Both the position numbers and the translations under genes were made by a program. Shown here in pieces: positions 1 to 11,000 of a stretch of DNA of 24,130 nt. Source of the DNA: Silene noctiflora (Eukaryota; Streptophyta; Magnoliopsida; Caryophyllales; Caryophyllaceae); assembly GCA_009801015.1 (NCBI GenBank), contig VHZZ01015160.1, positions 11,972-36,101 of the forward strand, written 5' to 3'. Each line of letters opens with the position of its first letter. Within the stretch, counting starts at the first letter, position 1. The notes beneath the pieces were generated by a model. It was not told the DNA's origin. It did no database searches and saw nothing but the letters and a program-made list of their open reading frames with translations.

Positions 1-858
1 ATGAAGAATCAAGGGTTGGTCTTATTAACTAGGTTCTAGAAAAAAAAAATATTTTAATGTTAAGAGTCTAGTTCACCATTGATAAACATGGTCTAAGACT
101 TAGGCTTAAACATGACCGAGGTGTCATGGTCCGTGCAGTACTTTATTACCTCAGCGTGGTGGTCACCCTTGCCCACACCAAGGCAGGCAGGCAAGCAACA
201 AAGCGCCTCGTGACTGTGTGTCGGTAATCCCAGTCACAATCGTCAACGGTCGACACAAGAACTATAAAAGTAAGCCACGTGATTATAGAAAGCAAGCAGC
301 AAACATTAACAAGCTTAAAGGTAGGACACGGTTTTCACTGACAAGCACTTCCTAACGAGGCTTCTTTGATAGTACAACTCTTGCAGCACTTAACATTGAA
401 TGTGCAAAAAAAGCGATACGTTTTCTAAATGACTAAAAAGCAAAGCTAACCTAAGAATCACAATCCAAAATCCGACATATGGGAAGAAATCTTGGAGTAT
501 GACCTTTACATATCTTACTTAGGTTAAAGTAAAGTGCGGAATAAAGTCTAGGGGATCAAAGTATGCGGACCATCAGACTAAAGCATGACTTTCTAAACCA
601 AGGCTATTAACTTTCAGAATGGTATTATATCATATTATATCAGGCCACTACTAGTCTACTAGACAGTTGACACCACAGTACTCACTGAAAGGTCAAATTG
701 AACAAGAATGAACAATGGGTTCACAAATTATTTTTCAAATCTAGTCGTACAAATGTCTAGTGTGTAACACCAAATTTGAACAAACACAAACACACAGTCT
801 CTACAGAAAGGAGCGGCATTTCATGCTAGTCACATAATAGGATTTAGCTCAGTAAAAC
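1..858. other. Downstream flank of the SUV3L-like gene; no gene recognised
   Basis: The part next to the helicase stop codon should hold its 3' UTR, read on the minus strand. I see no reading frame resembling a known family on either strand. A TATAAAAG string sits at 264-271 on the plus strand, followed by a CCACGTG G-box-like string near 277. These could belong to a promoter or an LTR that continues to the right, but no coding exon follows them on the plus strand. The stretch at about 120-350 is more GC-rich than the rest and may be transposon-derived; I cannot place it in a family. Confidence 0.4.
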
Positions 859-3279
859 TTACTTGTCGAATACTTTAATAATTGACTGTGGTCTTTCATA
901 ACCATTTTTCTTCTCCTCAGGTTTTTTTTTACCAAAAACTCTAGATTCTGGTTTCCAGGATACTTTACTCAATGATTCTCCAAGTAATTCCGCAATATTT
1001 GACGCCATAGACTCGGCTCGCTGCCTATAAGGAAAGGTCTCCTTTTCATAGTGATTTGACAGCCACATGTACAAGGAACAAACCTGATGCTTACTCTCAA
1101 GATCCAAAAGCTCCGTATCATTTCTAGCAGAACCCTTAGGGATGCCCATAGCTATGTTCACGGGCAGCTTGTGGCTAAATGATGAAGCAAATCTCAAGAG
1201 ATGATACATTGCCTTTGGATCCCGAATATTGACTGGGGCAAAGCAGAAATTATAGCGATCTTCTAAGGATAAACCCTGAACTTTTTCCAGCATATTAGCC
1301 ACCTTCCTTATGTGACTTAGCTGACACAAAAAGTAAGACCCATCAAGACGACAACTCTCAGCAAACTTCTCAAGAAGATCAGCAAAAGTAGTATTGGGAA
1401 TTTGTCCTGCAAAAAGCTCAACTTGCTCATAGAACGGGAAGAGGCCTATTTTTGTAACTTCTTCGAAAGGTTGTTTAAGACATTCAATTAGGTAATCCAA
1501 ATCTTCTAAAAGAAAGGTAGTGGTAAGACCATCGGGATAACGACTTCCTCTCCTACCAGCCCTGCCTGCAATTTGTTTCACTTGTGACCCTGGCACAGGA
1601 AGAATCTTTTCCCCATTGTATTTTGAAAGGGTGTAAAAAACCACCCTTCGAATGTTAAGATTCAATCCCATGCCAACAGCATCACTGGCAATCAAAACAT
1701 CATATTCATTATCTGGGTCATTAAACAGAGAGGCCTGCTGCCTTCGGGTCTCTGGAGGCAAAGCCCCATAGATAACACAGCAGCGATGTTTAGTTTGCTT
1801 TTCAATACTCAACTTGACCTCAAAGATCTCCCTCCTGGAAAACGCGACAACACAGTCGCCAGACTTGATATTTCGAAAATCTCCTTGCAATGTCTTTGCT
1901 TCAACAACCAACGGTTTGAACCTATCATAATGTTGTTCCACTAATTCGTCCCCTGTATCTGAACAGATCTTACGCACAATATTTAGTACACTTGGATCGC
2001 CACATAAATGTATTTCGTCAGCATTTAGGCCAAGGAAAGCCCTAGTCCATGCAAATCCTCTAGACGAGTCAGCCATCATTTGAATCTCATCTATAACTGC
2101 GACATCATACAGTTGATCAGTGGATACCATTTCAACGGTGCACGCAACATGATTGGCAAAGGGTACACATTTCTTCTCCTGGCCTGTAAGTAGACTACAG
2201 TAAACACCAAGTGTGTTAACTTTATCAAAAACTTCCATCGCTAACAACCTTAGCGGACTACAGTATATCCCCTTCTTTGCTTCCATGAACCGTTGTAATG
2301 CATTATATGTCTTCCCACTATTAGTAGGCCCACAGTGATAAATAATCTTGCGCTTCATAGCTCTTGCAAATGGAAACCATGTGTGGGGCTTAGTAAGATC
2401 AGCAGATTCAACCACTTTACGAAACCTCTTAATCTCACTAGGAAAATTCTCCAAACAAAATTCAACAAATATAGGAAACAGAAACCTCTCTGCCTCATCG
2501 CTAGGTCCCAGTGAAAGCAAGTACTTGGCAACATCATCCCGGCAATGCGTAGCGAAGAAACTCCTAAACTTATATACAGCCGTAGGAAAAAAAGATTTAC
2601 CAATAAATATAGCCAACGCCTGATTTGACGCCCATGGAGACCTAGCAAGCCTTCCAAAAATTTCATGCAACGTCTGCCAATCTTTCTGACAAAGCTTCGC
2701 ATCCCTGGGCAATTCCTGAAGCTGATTATAGATTTCTACAGGGTCACGTGATGCTACATATTCAAACCCTTCATAATTCCTAGAGCTACCCACCTCACCG
2801 TCAACGACAGGCAAACTTTCAAGTTCTAAATCATCAACACTCACAGCAGTCGCCGATACATCATTTTCATTCCTACCTAAATACGGTCCTTGGGAGCATA
2901 AATCAACATCAAAATCAGACACATTATCAACTTCAGTATCAACCAAAGTTTCTAAATTTTCAGTAACACCATTATCATCAACACAATCAGCATTACTTTC
3001 CCCGCTTTCGACGGAAGTACACAAACATTTAGCATAATAATTAGCATTCAACAGCAATGGCGACGACGGATTGCTGAATAACGAATTCTTACTAGAAGAC
3101 GAATAACGATAGCTGGAAAAATTATAATAATGATTATACCTATAAGTTGGAGAAATCGAATATTGAGGGTTGCAAATGAAAACCCTAACCTGAGAAAGGC
3201 TACGCTTGGACGAGTATCGGCGGAGGAGATGCGTCAAAGGACTCTTCGCCATTGGAGAAAGCTTACTAAAGCATTGCAT
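859..3279 (-). CDS. SUV3L: SUV3-like mitochondrial DExH-box RNA helicase (ATP-dependent), intronless ORF
   Basis: This encodes an ATP-dependent RNA helicase of the Suv3 family, which in mitochondria unwinds RNA for turnover with 3'-5' exonucleases. The ORF is 806 residues and uninterrupted. Residues 1-90 are rich in Ser, Arg and Tyr and nearly free of acidic residues, as in a transit peptide; about 91-165 is acidic and low in complexity. The core follows in order: Walker A GPTNSGKT (317-324), the Suv3-type DEIQ box (397-400), motif III-like LCGDPS (425-430), [12 protein letters not shown] (504-515), SDAVGMGLN (532-540) and [10 protein letters not shown] (569-578). The Suv3 C-terminal helical region runs to about 770, then a Lys/Glu-rich tail. 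Length fits the longer plant paralogue (Arabidopsis SUV3L class, nearly 780 residues) better than the shorter SUV3 of under 600. The ATG at 3279 is the first of the frame and opens a plausible transit peptide. A splice-donor consensus overlaps the stop codon, so the last residues could differ. Confidence 0.93.
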   Translation of the reverse strand: MQCFSKLSPMAKSPLTHLLRRYSSKRSLSQVRVFICNPQYSISPTYRYNHYYNFSSYRYSSSSKNSLFSNPSSPLLLNANYYAKCLCTSVESGESNADCVDDNGVTENLETLVDTEVDNVSDFDVDLCSQGPYLGRNENDVSATAVSVDDLELESLPVVDGEVGSSRNYEGFEYVASRDPVEIYNQLQELPRDAKLCQKDWQTLHEIFGRLARSPWASNQALAIFIGKSFFPTAVYKFRSFFATHCRDDVAKYLLSLGPSDEAERFLFPIFVEFCLENFPSEIKRFRKVVESADLTKPHTWFPFARAMKRKIIYHCGPTNSGKTYNALQRFMEAKKGIYCSPLRLLAMEVFDKVNTLGVYCSLLTGQEKKCVPFANHVACTVEMVSTDQLYDVAVIDEIQMMADSSRGFAWTRAFLGLNADEIHLCGDPSVLNIVRKICSDTGDELVEQHYDRFKPLVVEAKTLQGDFRNIKSGDCVVAFSRREIFEVKLSIEKQTKHRCCVIYGALPPETRRQQASLFNDPDNEYDVLIASDAVGMGLNLNIRRVVFYTLSKYNGEKILPVPGSQVKQIAGRAGRRGSRYPDGLTTTFLLEDLDYLIECLKQPFEEVTKIGLFPFYEQVELFAGQIPNTTFADLLEKFAESCRLDGSYFLCQLSHIRKVANMLEKVQGLSLEDRYNFCFAPVNIRDPKAMYHLLRFASSFSHKLPVNIAMGIPKGSARNDTELLDLESKHQVCSLYMWLSNHYEKETFPYRQRAESMASNIAELLGESLSKVSWKPESRVFGKKKPEEKKNGYERPQSIIKVFDK

Positions 3280-3450
3280 TTGAAATAATTGAAGGAATAA
3301 ATTATGTTTCGGAGGACGTAAATGGAGGAAAATTAGGGTTTGAATTGGGATATTTTTAGCCGACTGGTTTATGGTGGCGGGACATAGATATCGGATTTAC
3401 CGGAGTTCCGAGCCTATCTGATATCCAAATTCCAACCTATTGAAGGAAAA
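3280..3450 (-). promoter_or_regulatory. 5' leader and proximal promoter of the SUV3L-like gene, with telo-box
   Basis: On the minus strand a telo-box, AAACCCTA, lies at 3334-3341, about 55 nt ahead of the ATG. In plants this element is frequent in 5' leaders of genes for translation and organelle biogenesis. A weak TATA-like string, CTAAAAATA, lies at 3351-3359. No strong TATA box is visible. Promoter extent is inferred; repeat-like sequence begins at about 3450. Confidence 0.45.
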
Positions 3451-4285
3451 ACAGGTCGTGTTGTGTCGGGCTCGGGTTAGTGTTCGTGTTACATATAGAA
3501 GCGTCTATTATCCTTTAATTTTATCTTACTCAACTCATCTAACCTGAATTACCTGTTTAACCTAAAATGACTTGTTAACTCAAGTGACATGTTCATAACT
3601 CTTTCACATTTTAACCCGAATGACCTGTTTAATCCAAAATGGCATCTTCAAACCCTTTCAGAACAAAGATGTGACTTAATCAATAAAAACAAAACTAATA
3701 CTTTCCTTCATTAAATGTTATACGGTAGTCTACTAAAAAAGTAGGATTTCAACATTTCGTTTGGATTTTTTTAGCTTGGTCTAGCTCTATACTTCCTCCA
3801 TTCCATTGATTTTTATACATTTACTTTTTGTGCACTATTCAAGTGAAATGAATTTTCGATACAACTTCTAGTATATAACATAAAAGATAGTCATGTGAGA
3901 TCTTATTTAAATTATTTTGTCGAGTACATTGTGAATATCAAATTTTCATAATTTTTATCAATATATAACTAAAGATATGAACAAACGAAAACGGGTATTG
4001 ATAGACGTGCATAAAGTAAATGTATAGAATTTAATGGAATAGGGGGAAGTATATAATATAACAAGGTCATATGGGTTAAAAAGGTTAACATATATTCCCA
4101 ACTTAATTTCAACCCAATATTAAATGAGTTATTCTTGTTGTAAGAGTCCAACCCTATCCTGACTCATTTAACTTTCTTGTCGTATTCGTGTCGACTCAAT
4201 TACTTAAATGGGTCAAAATGTCTCAACCCTAACCCGCTAACTTCGTATCGGCCTCGTGTCGTGTTATCTGGTCAGGTCACTATTT
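3450..4285. repeat. Degenerate repeat with GTGTCGTGTT/GGGTCA-type ends, interrupted by a MITE
   Basis: The left edge (3450-3495) reads GGTCGTGTTGTGTCGGGCTC. The right edge (4170-4285) holds CGTATTCGTGTCGACTC and GCCTCGTGTCGTGTT. In between, ACCCGAATGACCTGTTTAA-like motifs recur at 3540-3660. Such GTGTCGTGTC/ACCTGTTTAACC-rich sequence is common in plant spacers and looks like a non-autonomous DNA element. I found no coding capacity, no clear terminal inverted repeat and no target-site duplication, so edges and class are uncertain. Confidence 0.45.
3790..4051. mobile_element. Stowaway-like MITE (copy 1)
   Basis: The 262-bp element opens with TACTTCCTCCATTCCATTG and closes with the inverted form, TACTTCCCCCTATTCCATTA read on the minus strand. 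The similarity runs about 45 bp inward and includes TATACATTTACTTT on both arms. TA dinucleotides flank it (3788-3789 and 4052-4053), the Tc1/mariner-type target duplication expected of Stowaway elements. The core (GTCATGTGAGATCTTATTT, then ATCAAATTTTCATAATTTTT) matches the MITE at 15401-15645, so both belong to one family. No coding capacity. Confidence 0.8.
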
Positions 4286-4561
4286 GTCAACTCTACCTTC
4301 ATCCATATTGTATAATGGCCTTATGCCTCATTTGACTCTAATAAGAAAGTCGATGGTAGCATTAATAAAATGAAAAAATATTGATAAATAAAAAGAAATT
4401 GACCTAAAGTTGCATGACTTTTGGTTTTAAATTCCTAATTGGTACACATACTCGGCTAATATTAAGGGATTAAAAGAACTCGATTTTAAATTAAGGGTAT
4501 GACTTTTGGTTCTATATTTATGTATTAAAGAATTGTTATGTTATTGTATGATGGTATGAAT
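4286..4561. other. Intergenic spacer, nothing recognised
   Basis: This is AT-rich sequence without a supported reading frame, RNA gene or clear repeat structure. Confidence 0.5.
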
Positions 4562-4569
4562 AGGTTATG

Positions 4570-5934
4570 AAGAGTTAGGAACGATAAACACCTAAGAGGG
4601 AGAAGGGGTGAATTAGGTGTACCTTTTAAAATTTTCTCAATTACTTGGTTAAAGATTAACACAAGTAAGGTTGTAAGGTTCACTTGAGAGACTTAATTGA
4701 TTGTAAGTTCGCAAGAGTTCCAGCAGGTCTAAGNAACAGTATGAATGACTNTTGCACAGAGCTGATAATGAGATTGATAAGCAAGAATGCAACGATNTAA
4801 AACGTGAAAGTAAATAAACAAACAAGACAGCAATTTTAAAAAATTGGTTCAACTCCTACCCCGGAGCCTACGTCCAACCGTTATTTTATTGCTTGTTTAG
4901 AAATTTACTCAAACTTAACTAAACCATTACAATACAAATAACTCGTCAACCTACCCCGGTTGCAACTCAAACTTAAAGCTACTCCGCTTCAAGAGTTTGT
5001 AAGTTCTATCTCACAGGTTTACAGGTCTTTTTGAATCTCAGTGGNTCACTTGAATGAACATGGAGATTCGCAATTAAAGACTAAACACGAGATCATTGAA
5101 CATACTCTTATGCAACGGTGAAGCGAACTGATACTTGGAGATTTTGTAGCTTTGAAAAACAAATGAAGACTTTTGAAAATAGAAAAACGGTTTTGCAAAT
5201 GCTTGAAGATCAAAGTTCTTAAATGCTAAACTGATTTGCAAAGTTTTACAATAAATGCTCTTAAAAGTCTTAGCAATAAATGAGGAGAGGAGACTATATA
5301 TAGCGTGTGGCTTACAAAGAGAGTAATGTGTAATAGTCTCCTTTCTTCTATTGTCCAAGTGACAAAAGAATGAACTCCACTTTGAGAAAAGAAGTATCAG
5401 TTTTGCAAGGCTCAAGAGGGCTGCTTCTTTTCAAAGTAAATTGTATTTTCCATAAAATATGGGAACTCTACATTTTGCCAAAAGAGGAAAAAGTAAAAGA
5501 CCCATTTTTAGCATTTTAACACAACTTTTGAGGAGTCAACTTGCAATGTAAGAGTGTTCCTTTTGCTGAAAGTTTCTGAAAATTTGTTCTTCAAATTTTA
5601 AACCTTTTTGAAATATAACTTTAGAAATGTTTTGAACACTTAAGGATTTTTTCGGAAAATTCTCCATATGATAGTACCAGAAACCGTGGTGCAACAGTTT
5701 ATGAAAACTGTTGCATGGTTTTGCAATCACTTATGCATAAAAGATGATATGTTTAACTACCTCGTTTACAACATTCGGCATCTTTGACTTGTCTTCTTCT
5801 TGATTGTCTTGTTATCTTGATTAGCTTGTGGATTGATCATTGAATGTTTTGTTTTGCTAAACAAATTAACTAAGAGGCAAACAATTAAATAACAAATGAA
5901 AAACTTGACATCATCAACCAATGTGTGTTCTAAC
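4570..5934. mobile_element. 1.37-kb non-coding insertion flanked by a perfect 8-bp direct repeat
   Basis: AGGTTATG occurs immediately outside both ends, at 4562-4569 and 5935-5942, as expected for a target-site duplication. The left end contains GTTAGGAAC and the right end GTTCTAAC, which are near-inverted copies, followed inside the left end by CACCTAAGAGGGAGAAGGGG, a motif I recognise as recurring in dispersed plant repeats. The interior has a CTACCCCGGAGCCTACGTCC stretch near 4856. Reading frames inside are short and hydrophobic with no family resemblance. An 8-bp duplication suits hAT; an LTR or LINE origin is less likely but not excluded. Four of the window's six Ns fall in it, in keeping with a repeat that assembled poorly. 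Confidence 0.55.
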
Positions 5935-5942
5935 AGGTTATG

Positions 5943-6221
5943 TGTTAAATTTGTTAATATAGAAGGAAGAAGGTGGAAAATTTTGTCAAGGGGAAAATAA
6001 AAATGGAGAAAAAATGACATTGATAATTTTTTTTTTTTTTTTTTTTCTGTCAGACGATAATTTTTTGAGCTACAAATAAAGTTGTAAGAAGGAGATGGGA
6101 AAAATGAAGTAGAAGGGATTATTGTTTTTTAGAGAAAGTATCTTGTAAATGTGTTCTACAATATAACAATTAATGCTTGTGTAAAATAGTTTTAAGTATT
6201 TGTGTTTTTTTTTTGGGATTT
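5943..6221. other. Intergenic spacer with a poly-T tract
   Basis: A run of about 20 Ts lies near 6027-6046, with further T-rich tracts around 6200. No gene or element could be supported here. Confidence 0.5.
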
Positions 6222-6660
6222 TTTTATGACGGAATTACTTTTTCACATACGAACTTTACTCTTTCACATACATTTTATCATTAGTTTTCCATCTAGTACC
6301 ATTTTAGTTCTAACCTCAAACTAATCAAATTAACTCTTACTTCTACTTTTTTTTCCTTTAAACCTAATTTAATTACTCAAAGGACTTCAACAACCATCTT
6401 AATTCACTTATCAATTAAGTAATTTATTTCTTTAACAATTGTTAATATTAATTGTTGCATTTTTTTTATCAATTATGGAGAACGTTTTTGTTTGTTAATT
6501 ATAATAGTTGAATTTAGGGTTTATAAGATAATAATTGTTACTAATGTCGGTACTAGCATGGGGTTGGTGCGACCCAAAGGAGGCTGCATGGTGGTGCGGT
6601 GGTTGGGTTGGTTGCAATTTATCATTGTGCCGAGTTGCTTATATTCTAGTATGTCTTGGT
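6222..6660. repeat. Partial copy of the element family found at 18064-19705
   Basis: From GGAATTACTTTTT near 6226 this aligns by eye with 18064 onward: shared landmarks are GGAATTACTTTTT, a T-rich tract, CCTNAAACTTAATT-like sequence, ATTACTC followed by GACTTCAACAA, AAGTAATT, TTAGGGTTTA and a GGTGGTGCGGTGG-like stretch. The start carries TTTTTCACATACGAACTTTA, whose inverted counterpart ends the element at about 19705. No right-hand end is visible, so the copy looks truncated. It lacks the 912-bp insertion of the upstream copy and so works as a related empty site. Confidence 0.55.
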
Positions 6661-6884
6661 ATTGCAGTATTGATTGCAACGTTGCAAGTATAACAAGTCA
6701 TATTAAGCTTATAACTAACGCAGATTTTAAATGCATGCATATGTAGGCATGTAGCTGGTCGCCCCCGAATGGAGGCGAGACACCGAACCTAGTCACTACA
6801 AACCCCCATAGTAAAACAATGGACGATTCAAGGCATTAACCAAGGAAAATATAAATAGATAGATAGATTGATTGATTGATTGAA
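6661..6884. other. Spacer ending in a (TAGA)n(TTGA)n microsatellite
   Basis: A tetranucleotide tract of TAGA units changing to TTGA units occupies about 6853-6883. The remainder is unique-looking sequence without a supported frame. The tract abuts the expected end of the ARF transcript. Confidence 0.6.
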
Positions 6885-7091
6885 GTTATTTATATACAAA
6901 GATTAGAGAGGTAGCACGGCATTGATAACATTACAACTCGATCGACATTTGACAACAAAGAGAAAACACCAGACAGACTCATAATGACATTTTCTAGATA
7001 TGCCCCTCCCTAACTTCACTAATCTTCCTATACTGCAGTTTCATCGGTTTCTTCCATTAATTTGATATTAGACCGGCAAAAGTCATGAATA
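6885..7091 (-). terminator. 3' UTR and polyadenylation region of the ARF1-like gene
   Basis: Downstream of the stop codon the minus strand reads through TTGTAATGTT and TTTGTATATAAATAAC (about 6890-6910), a plausible plant far-upstream TGTA element and an AATAAA-like near-upstream element. The cleavage site is probably near 6880-6900. This is inferred from motifs only. Confidence 0.45.
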
Positions 7092-8018
7092 TCAGCAAGT
7101 AGGGCCCACAGCAGAGGACTGCTCCTCAGAGGCAACTGCCATATCAACATCAACATTTCTTGGCTTGGTATCCACGGCAACATAGATTTTGTTCTTTGGC
7201 GAAAGACGCTTGACTTCATTGGATGTGTAGATGAAGATTTTTCTAACCATGCTGCAAAATTCTCTGTATAAAGGAAGCATTCATCAGACACCAAGCATGA
7301 CAGCTGAGCTGATGAGGGGTGATGTTTCGAAACTGATACCAAATGACGGCAGGGGAATAATGGTAACGTCGACCTACAATATGGGTTTGCTACAAAAGAG
7401 CTAGCATGGCTGCATGACGCATTATGGTTAGAGCAACATTGACATTACGCCAATACTTTCATGTGGGTAAGGGGGTTTAATGTATCAATTATCATGTGTT
7501 TAGCTTACCGATGAGTTATAAATAATAGAGCAACGGTATCCAACTGACCCATATTGATAAGACAGACGAAGAAAACTTCATGCTGGAAATCCATTACCTT
7601 CCACTCCATCTGACCATCTCCCTTGCTTTTATTAACTAGAAATAGTGCAGGTGAAAAACTGAAGGACTTGAAGAGAAATGAAACTTAATGACCCATGAAT
7701 TTGAATTGTTAAATTGTTGGTTCAAATTTTCAAATGGCTAGTCAGGCGAGTGTACCCGGAGTAGGGCAGGAGTTGACACAATAGATAAATCATAAAAGTT
7801 GTGAGACAATGTGTGAGGAGAGAAACTTACTGCCATGGATCATCTCCGACCATCATCGTGTCATCCTCATCATCGGTGTAGACAACCTGCCATTTCTCAG
7901 AACCACATAGCTCCCCTTTAATATCAAACATCTGCTCCAACTTCTTGAGCAGGTCCTCGTAGCAATCAAAATGGGTCAAATCTACACCCCGCCCAACAGC
8001 CACGCCTTGCATATGAAC
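7092..8018 (-). other. ARF1: PB1 (Aux/IAA-type) domain exons (coding exons 13-14)
   Basis: Exon 13 (8018-7831) encodes [13 protein letters not shown], with K543 just before it as the basic-face lysine, and the acidic OPCA stretch [14 protein letters not shown] (592-605). Exon 14 (7263-7092) adds [12 protein letters not shown] and KRLSPKN and ends TC-stop. Both faces of the PB1 domain are present, so head-to-tail contacts with Aux/IAA proteins or other ARFs should be possible. The tail after the domain is short and not recognisable. Confidence 0.88.
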
Positions 8019-11000
8019 CTGGTGTAATTTAGGTCCACTATTAGATTTCAGTTATAGGAAGTTTTCGGCCACGCCTTCTTTAGTTCAAAGATTGAAGGCA
8101 TTCTTTAGAAAAAAAAAAACTTAGGTCTAATATTTTCTTCTGAGACCTCTAAAAATGCGAAAAATAATACGGAGTAACCAAATTTTTAATCTCTGGAGTT
8201 CATTCAGACATTTTATGGCATTCCCGTAAAAAACTAGGCTTATATTTTTTTACTGAGAATTCTGAACGTGTGCAAATAGTGTCACAGTTTTAGGTTTTTA
8301 GCATGATGTGATGATCAAGCAAAGCAGGAAATTAAACAATTTGAGGCATTCATGAACAGGTCTCACAAGCACAGATTAAACCATTATGAGGAATACTCAT
8401 GGTTCCCACTTTGGTACTCTCATTACGTTTGGAGTGTTGCGACACTCGTTAAAACTAAAGTTAATAAAGTTCACCATTTTACACTTTTAATACTGGTATA
8501 AGATAGAGATACAAATATACAAAAAAACATTTGACCGAGTACCAACTATCAGGTCTACCACTCATTCACCAAACTAAGGTACAAATGAGACATGAGATTT
8601 CAAGACCAAAGAATGACAAAAGAAACATAAAATGAAATCACACGTCACAGTAAAAAGGTGACTAATTTCTAAAGAGATAGAGACCTATGTTACTACGAAA
8701 ATTCACCTTTGTTGTGTATCGCAAGTCGACATAACACAATATAACACCAAAAACACCCTAAGTAATTCGCCATGACACTCCGACAAACACTGGTGTCTGA
8801 CACGAGCAGTCAAGTTTGAGTTCATAGATAGGGGTAAAGTTGTTCTATGAGAAGTGTAATTTTGGAGCCAACATTCGGCATAACTTTCAATTGCACACAG
8901 TGTTACAAACAAACATGCAGTAAAAGGTTAAAATGGAAGAGTAGGAAGAAATGTATTTGACGCCAAAGGGAAATCTCCAGACCATAACGCTAAAAGCAAA
9001 TTATTATTGGACAATACAATATTTATTTCATAAAGAAAATACGGCACACAGACGGGAGAGGACTATCTGAAGTAAATAAGCACGAGATATAATGATAACT
9101 TAAAGGACACAAGAAGACTTACCTTTGTGCAGGTCCTGCTTTGCTTGCTTTGGGGCTCCGGTAATGATTTCTGTGAAGATTTATCAGGATCACCGCTTAA
9201 TGAAGCCACATCAGGTCGCTTACCATTTGAATGGTCGGACCCTACCTCCAGAGGCGGGATTATATGCTCTTCACCGATCTTTTCTGACAATGTAGCTCCA
9301 CCACAAGTTTCATCCAAATTAGAAGAACCAATCAGTTGAATTCCAAATAGTCGACAACCACCACCACCGTTCTTTCTCGGTTGACCAGTTTCTTTATTTA
9401 CATCTAAACCACAAGACTCCATGTTTTCTGTTCTGTTAGGGAAAATAATCCGCTGGCTGGATGCTACTGGAAGAGCGTTGTTTGATGTCAATCGAAGAGA
9501 GCAAGCTCTTCTCACTGACGAGATTTGATCATGTGAACGCTCAGCTTCAGAACATATAGCAGAGGGAAACTCCAACGGTGACTTCCAGATGCCTGATTTG
9601 ACATAGATGAGTAATATAAGAGGTAACAGATAACGGAAAAAATCTCTTGTGAAACAGTTTTACACTAAAATATTGTAAAATTATCCATCAAAGACACCAA
9701 TACTCATACCTATTACATTTTTTTAATATGTATTTAGGTCAAATAAAAGTGAGTTTTACAGTAACATTCTATGTAAAATCACCCAAGTATTTGCACAGAT
9801 AATATACCTAGTGAAGACATATCAATGGTTGCAGGTGGCATTGTAGCAGGACGGGGTCGCTTATTTCTCAGAATGAGCTGTGAGTTGCCGGAATTATTTG
9901 CCACAAGTGATTCTAGTTCCCATGGTGAAACCTTGTCGGGTCGCAGAATGGATGAAGGTTCATCCCATTGGACCTGCGGAGCAATACAAAACAATTTAAA
10001 GACCTTTCAGGCTGACAAAACATTTTATCTATCCTGAAAACAGAGGCAACCCATGATATTGAGCAATCCTCTAACCTCAGCAGAAGCTTTCGAGGATAGA
10101 CAATCATTGTAACATACACCAAACAGTGAGCCTTTACTTCAATAGTCATTATGAATAAACATAAATGAAAGATCAATATATATCAACTCATTAATCTTAA
10201 CCTTCAAAGATCTCCATTCAGAATCAACCCAGCTCGAAGATGAAGAATCAGCAACGCCAACAATTGTGCCACTGAACCTACCATATTTTAAAAGAAAACA
10301 TATAAACAAATATTCAGAGTCGAACCATCAAAAAGCACACAGGGTTAAGAACGATAAATACCTTCTTTCAGGAACTTCATCACCTTCAAATCTCATTGTA
10401 AACCTCATTCCAATAGAAAGCTTGTGACTTTTGGCCTCAAGGTACTTGTTCACGCTAACAAGGAAGTCGGACCTACTCGTTCTGTCAAGAATAACAGTTT
10501 ATAGACTGAAAGGCTTTAGAATGCATGACAACTATTTGTTTGTAGCAGGTCAGTCATGAATGAATGCTGAACAACAAATTAGCAAACACGCACAAGAAGT
10601 TTCAAACAAAGTATAAACAAAGCATGAACCTTGGCTTGTAGAAAACTGAAAATGGAGTTCCCGTTTGAATTGCATGAGCTGCAGTGGCAAGAACACCAAG
10701 GTGCATACTGTGACTAGAGATAACAGAGGATGGCATATTATTAAACTGACGCATTAGCCTCCTTACTCCGACACACAGCTGCTCATTTTCACCTCTGTCC
10801 ATGGTAGTTAAGGTGAGAACTAAACATAGATAATAATACAAATAAAAAGAAAAAAGTAGAAGAGGGAGAAGTGGAACCAATGAAAAGCGTAGGATATAAA
10901 TTTATCAGAAGTTGCTCCAATTTGAAATAAAACTTGCCTCAAAAATATAAATGCATCACCAGCCACTAGCTTCTTAGAATTGACAAAAACACTCCATCCA

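Noticed and set aside
264-283. TATAAAAG plus G-box as promoter of a plus-strand gene
   Set aside because: No plus-strand exon follows; the next gene is convergent on the minus strand.
2348-2702. Alternative frames on both strands inside the helicase gene
   Set aside because: They overlap conserved Suv3 coding sequence and carry no recognisable motif of their own.
6853-6883. TAGA/TTGA tract as a CRISPR-like or tandem gene array
   Set aside because: It is a plain tetranucleotide microsatellite.
7028-7342. Different frame over ARF exon 14 giving a 104-residue product
   Set aside because: The frame that continues the PB1 domain from exon 13 ends at 7092; the other lacks any conserved residue.
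9127-9339. Open frame on the plus strand opposite ARF exon 12
   Set aside because: It is the antisense shadow of a strongly supported coding exon and has no family signature.
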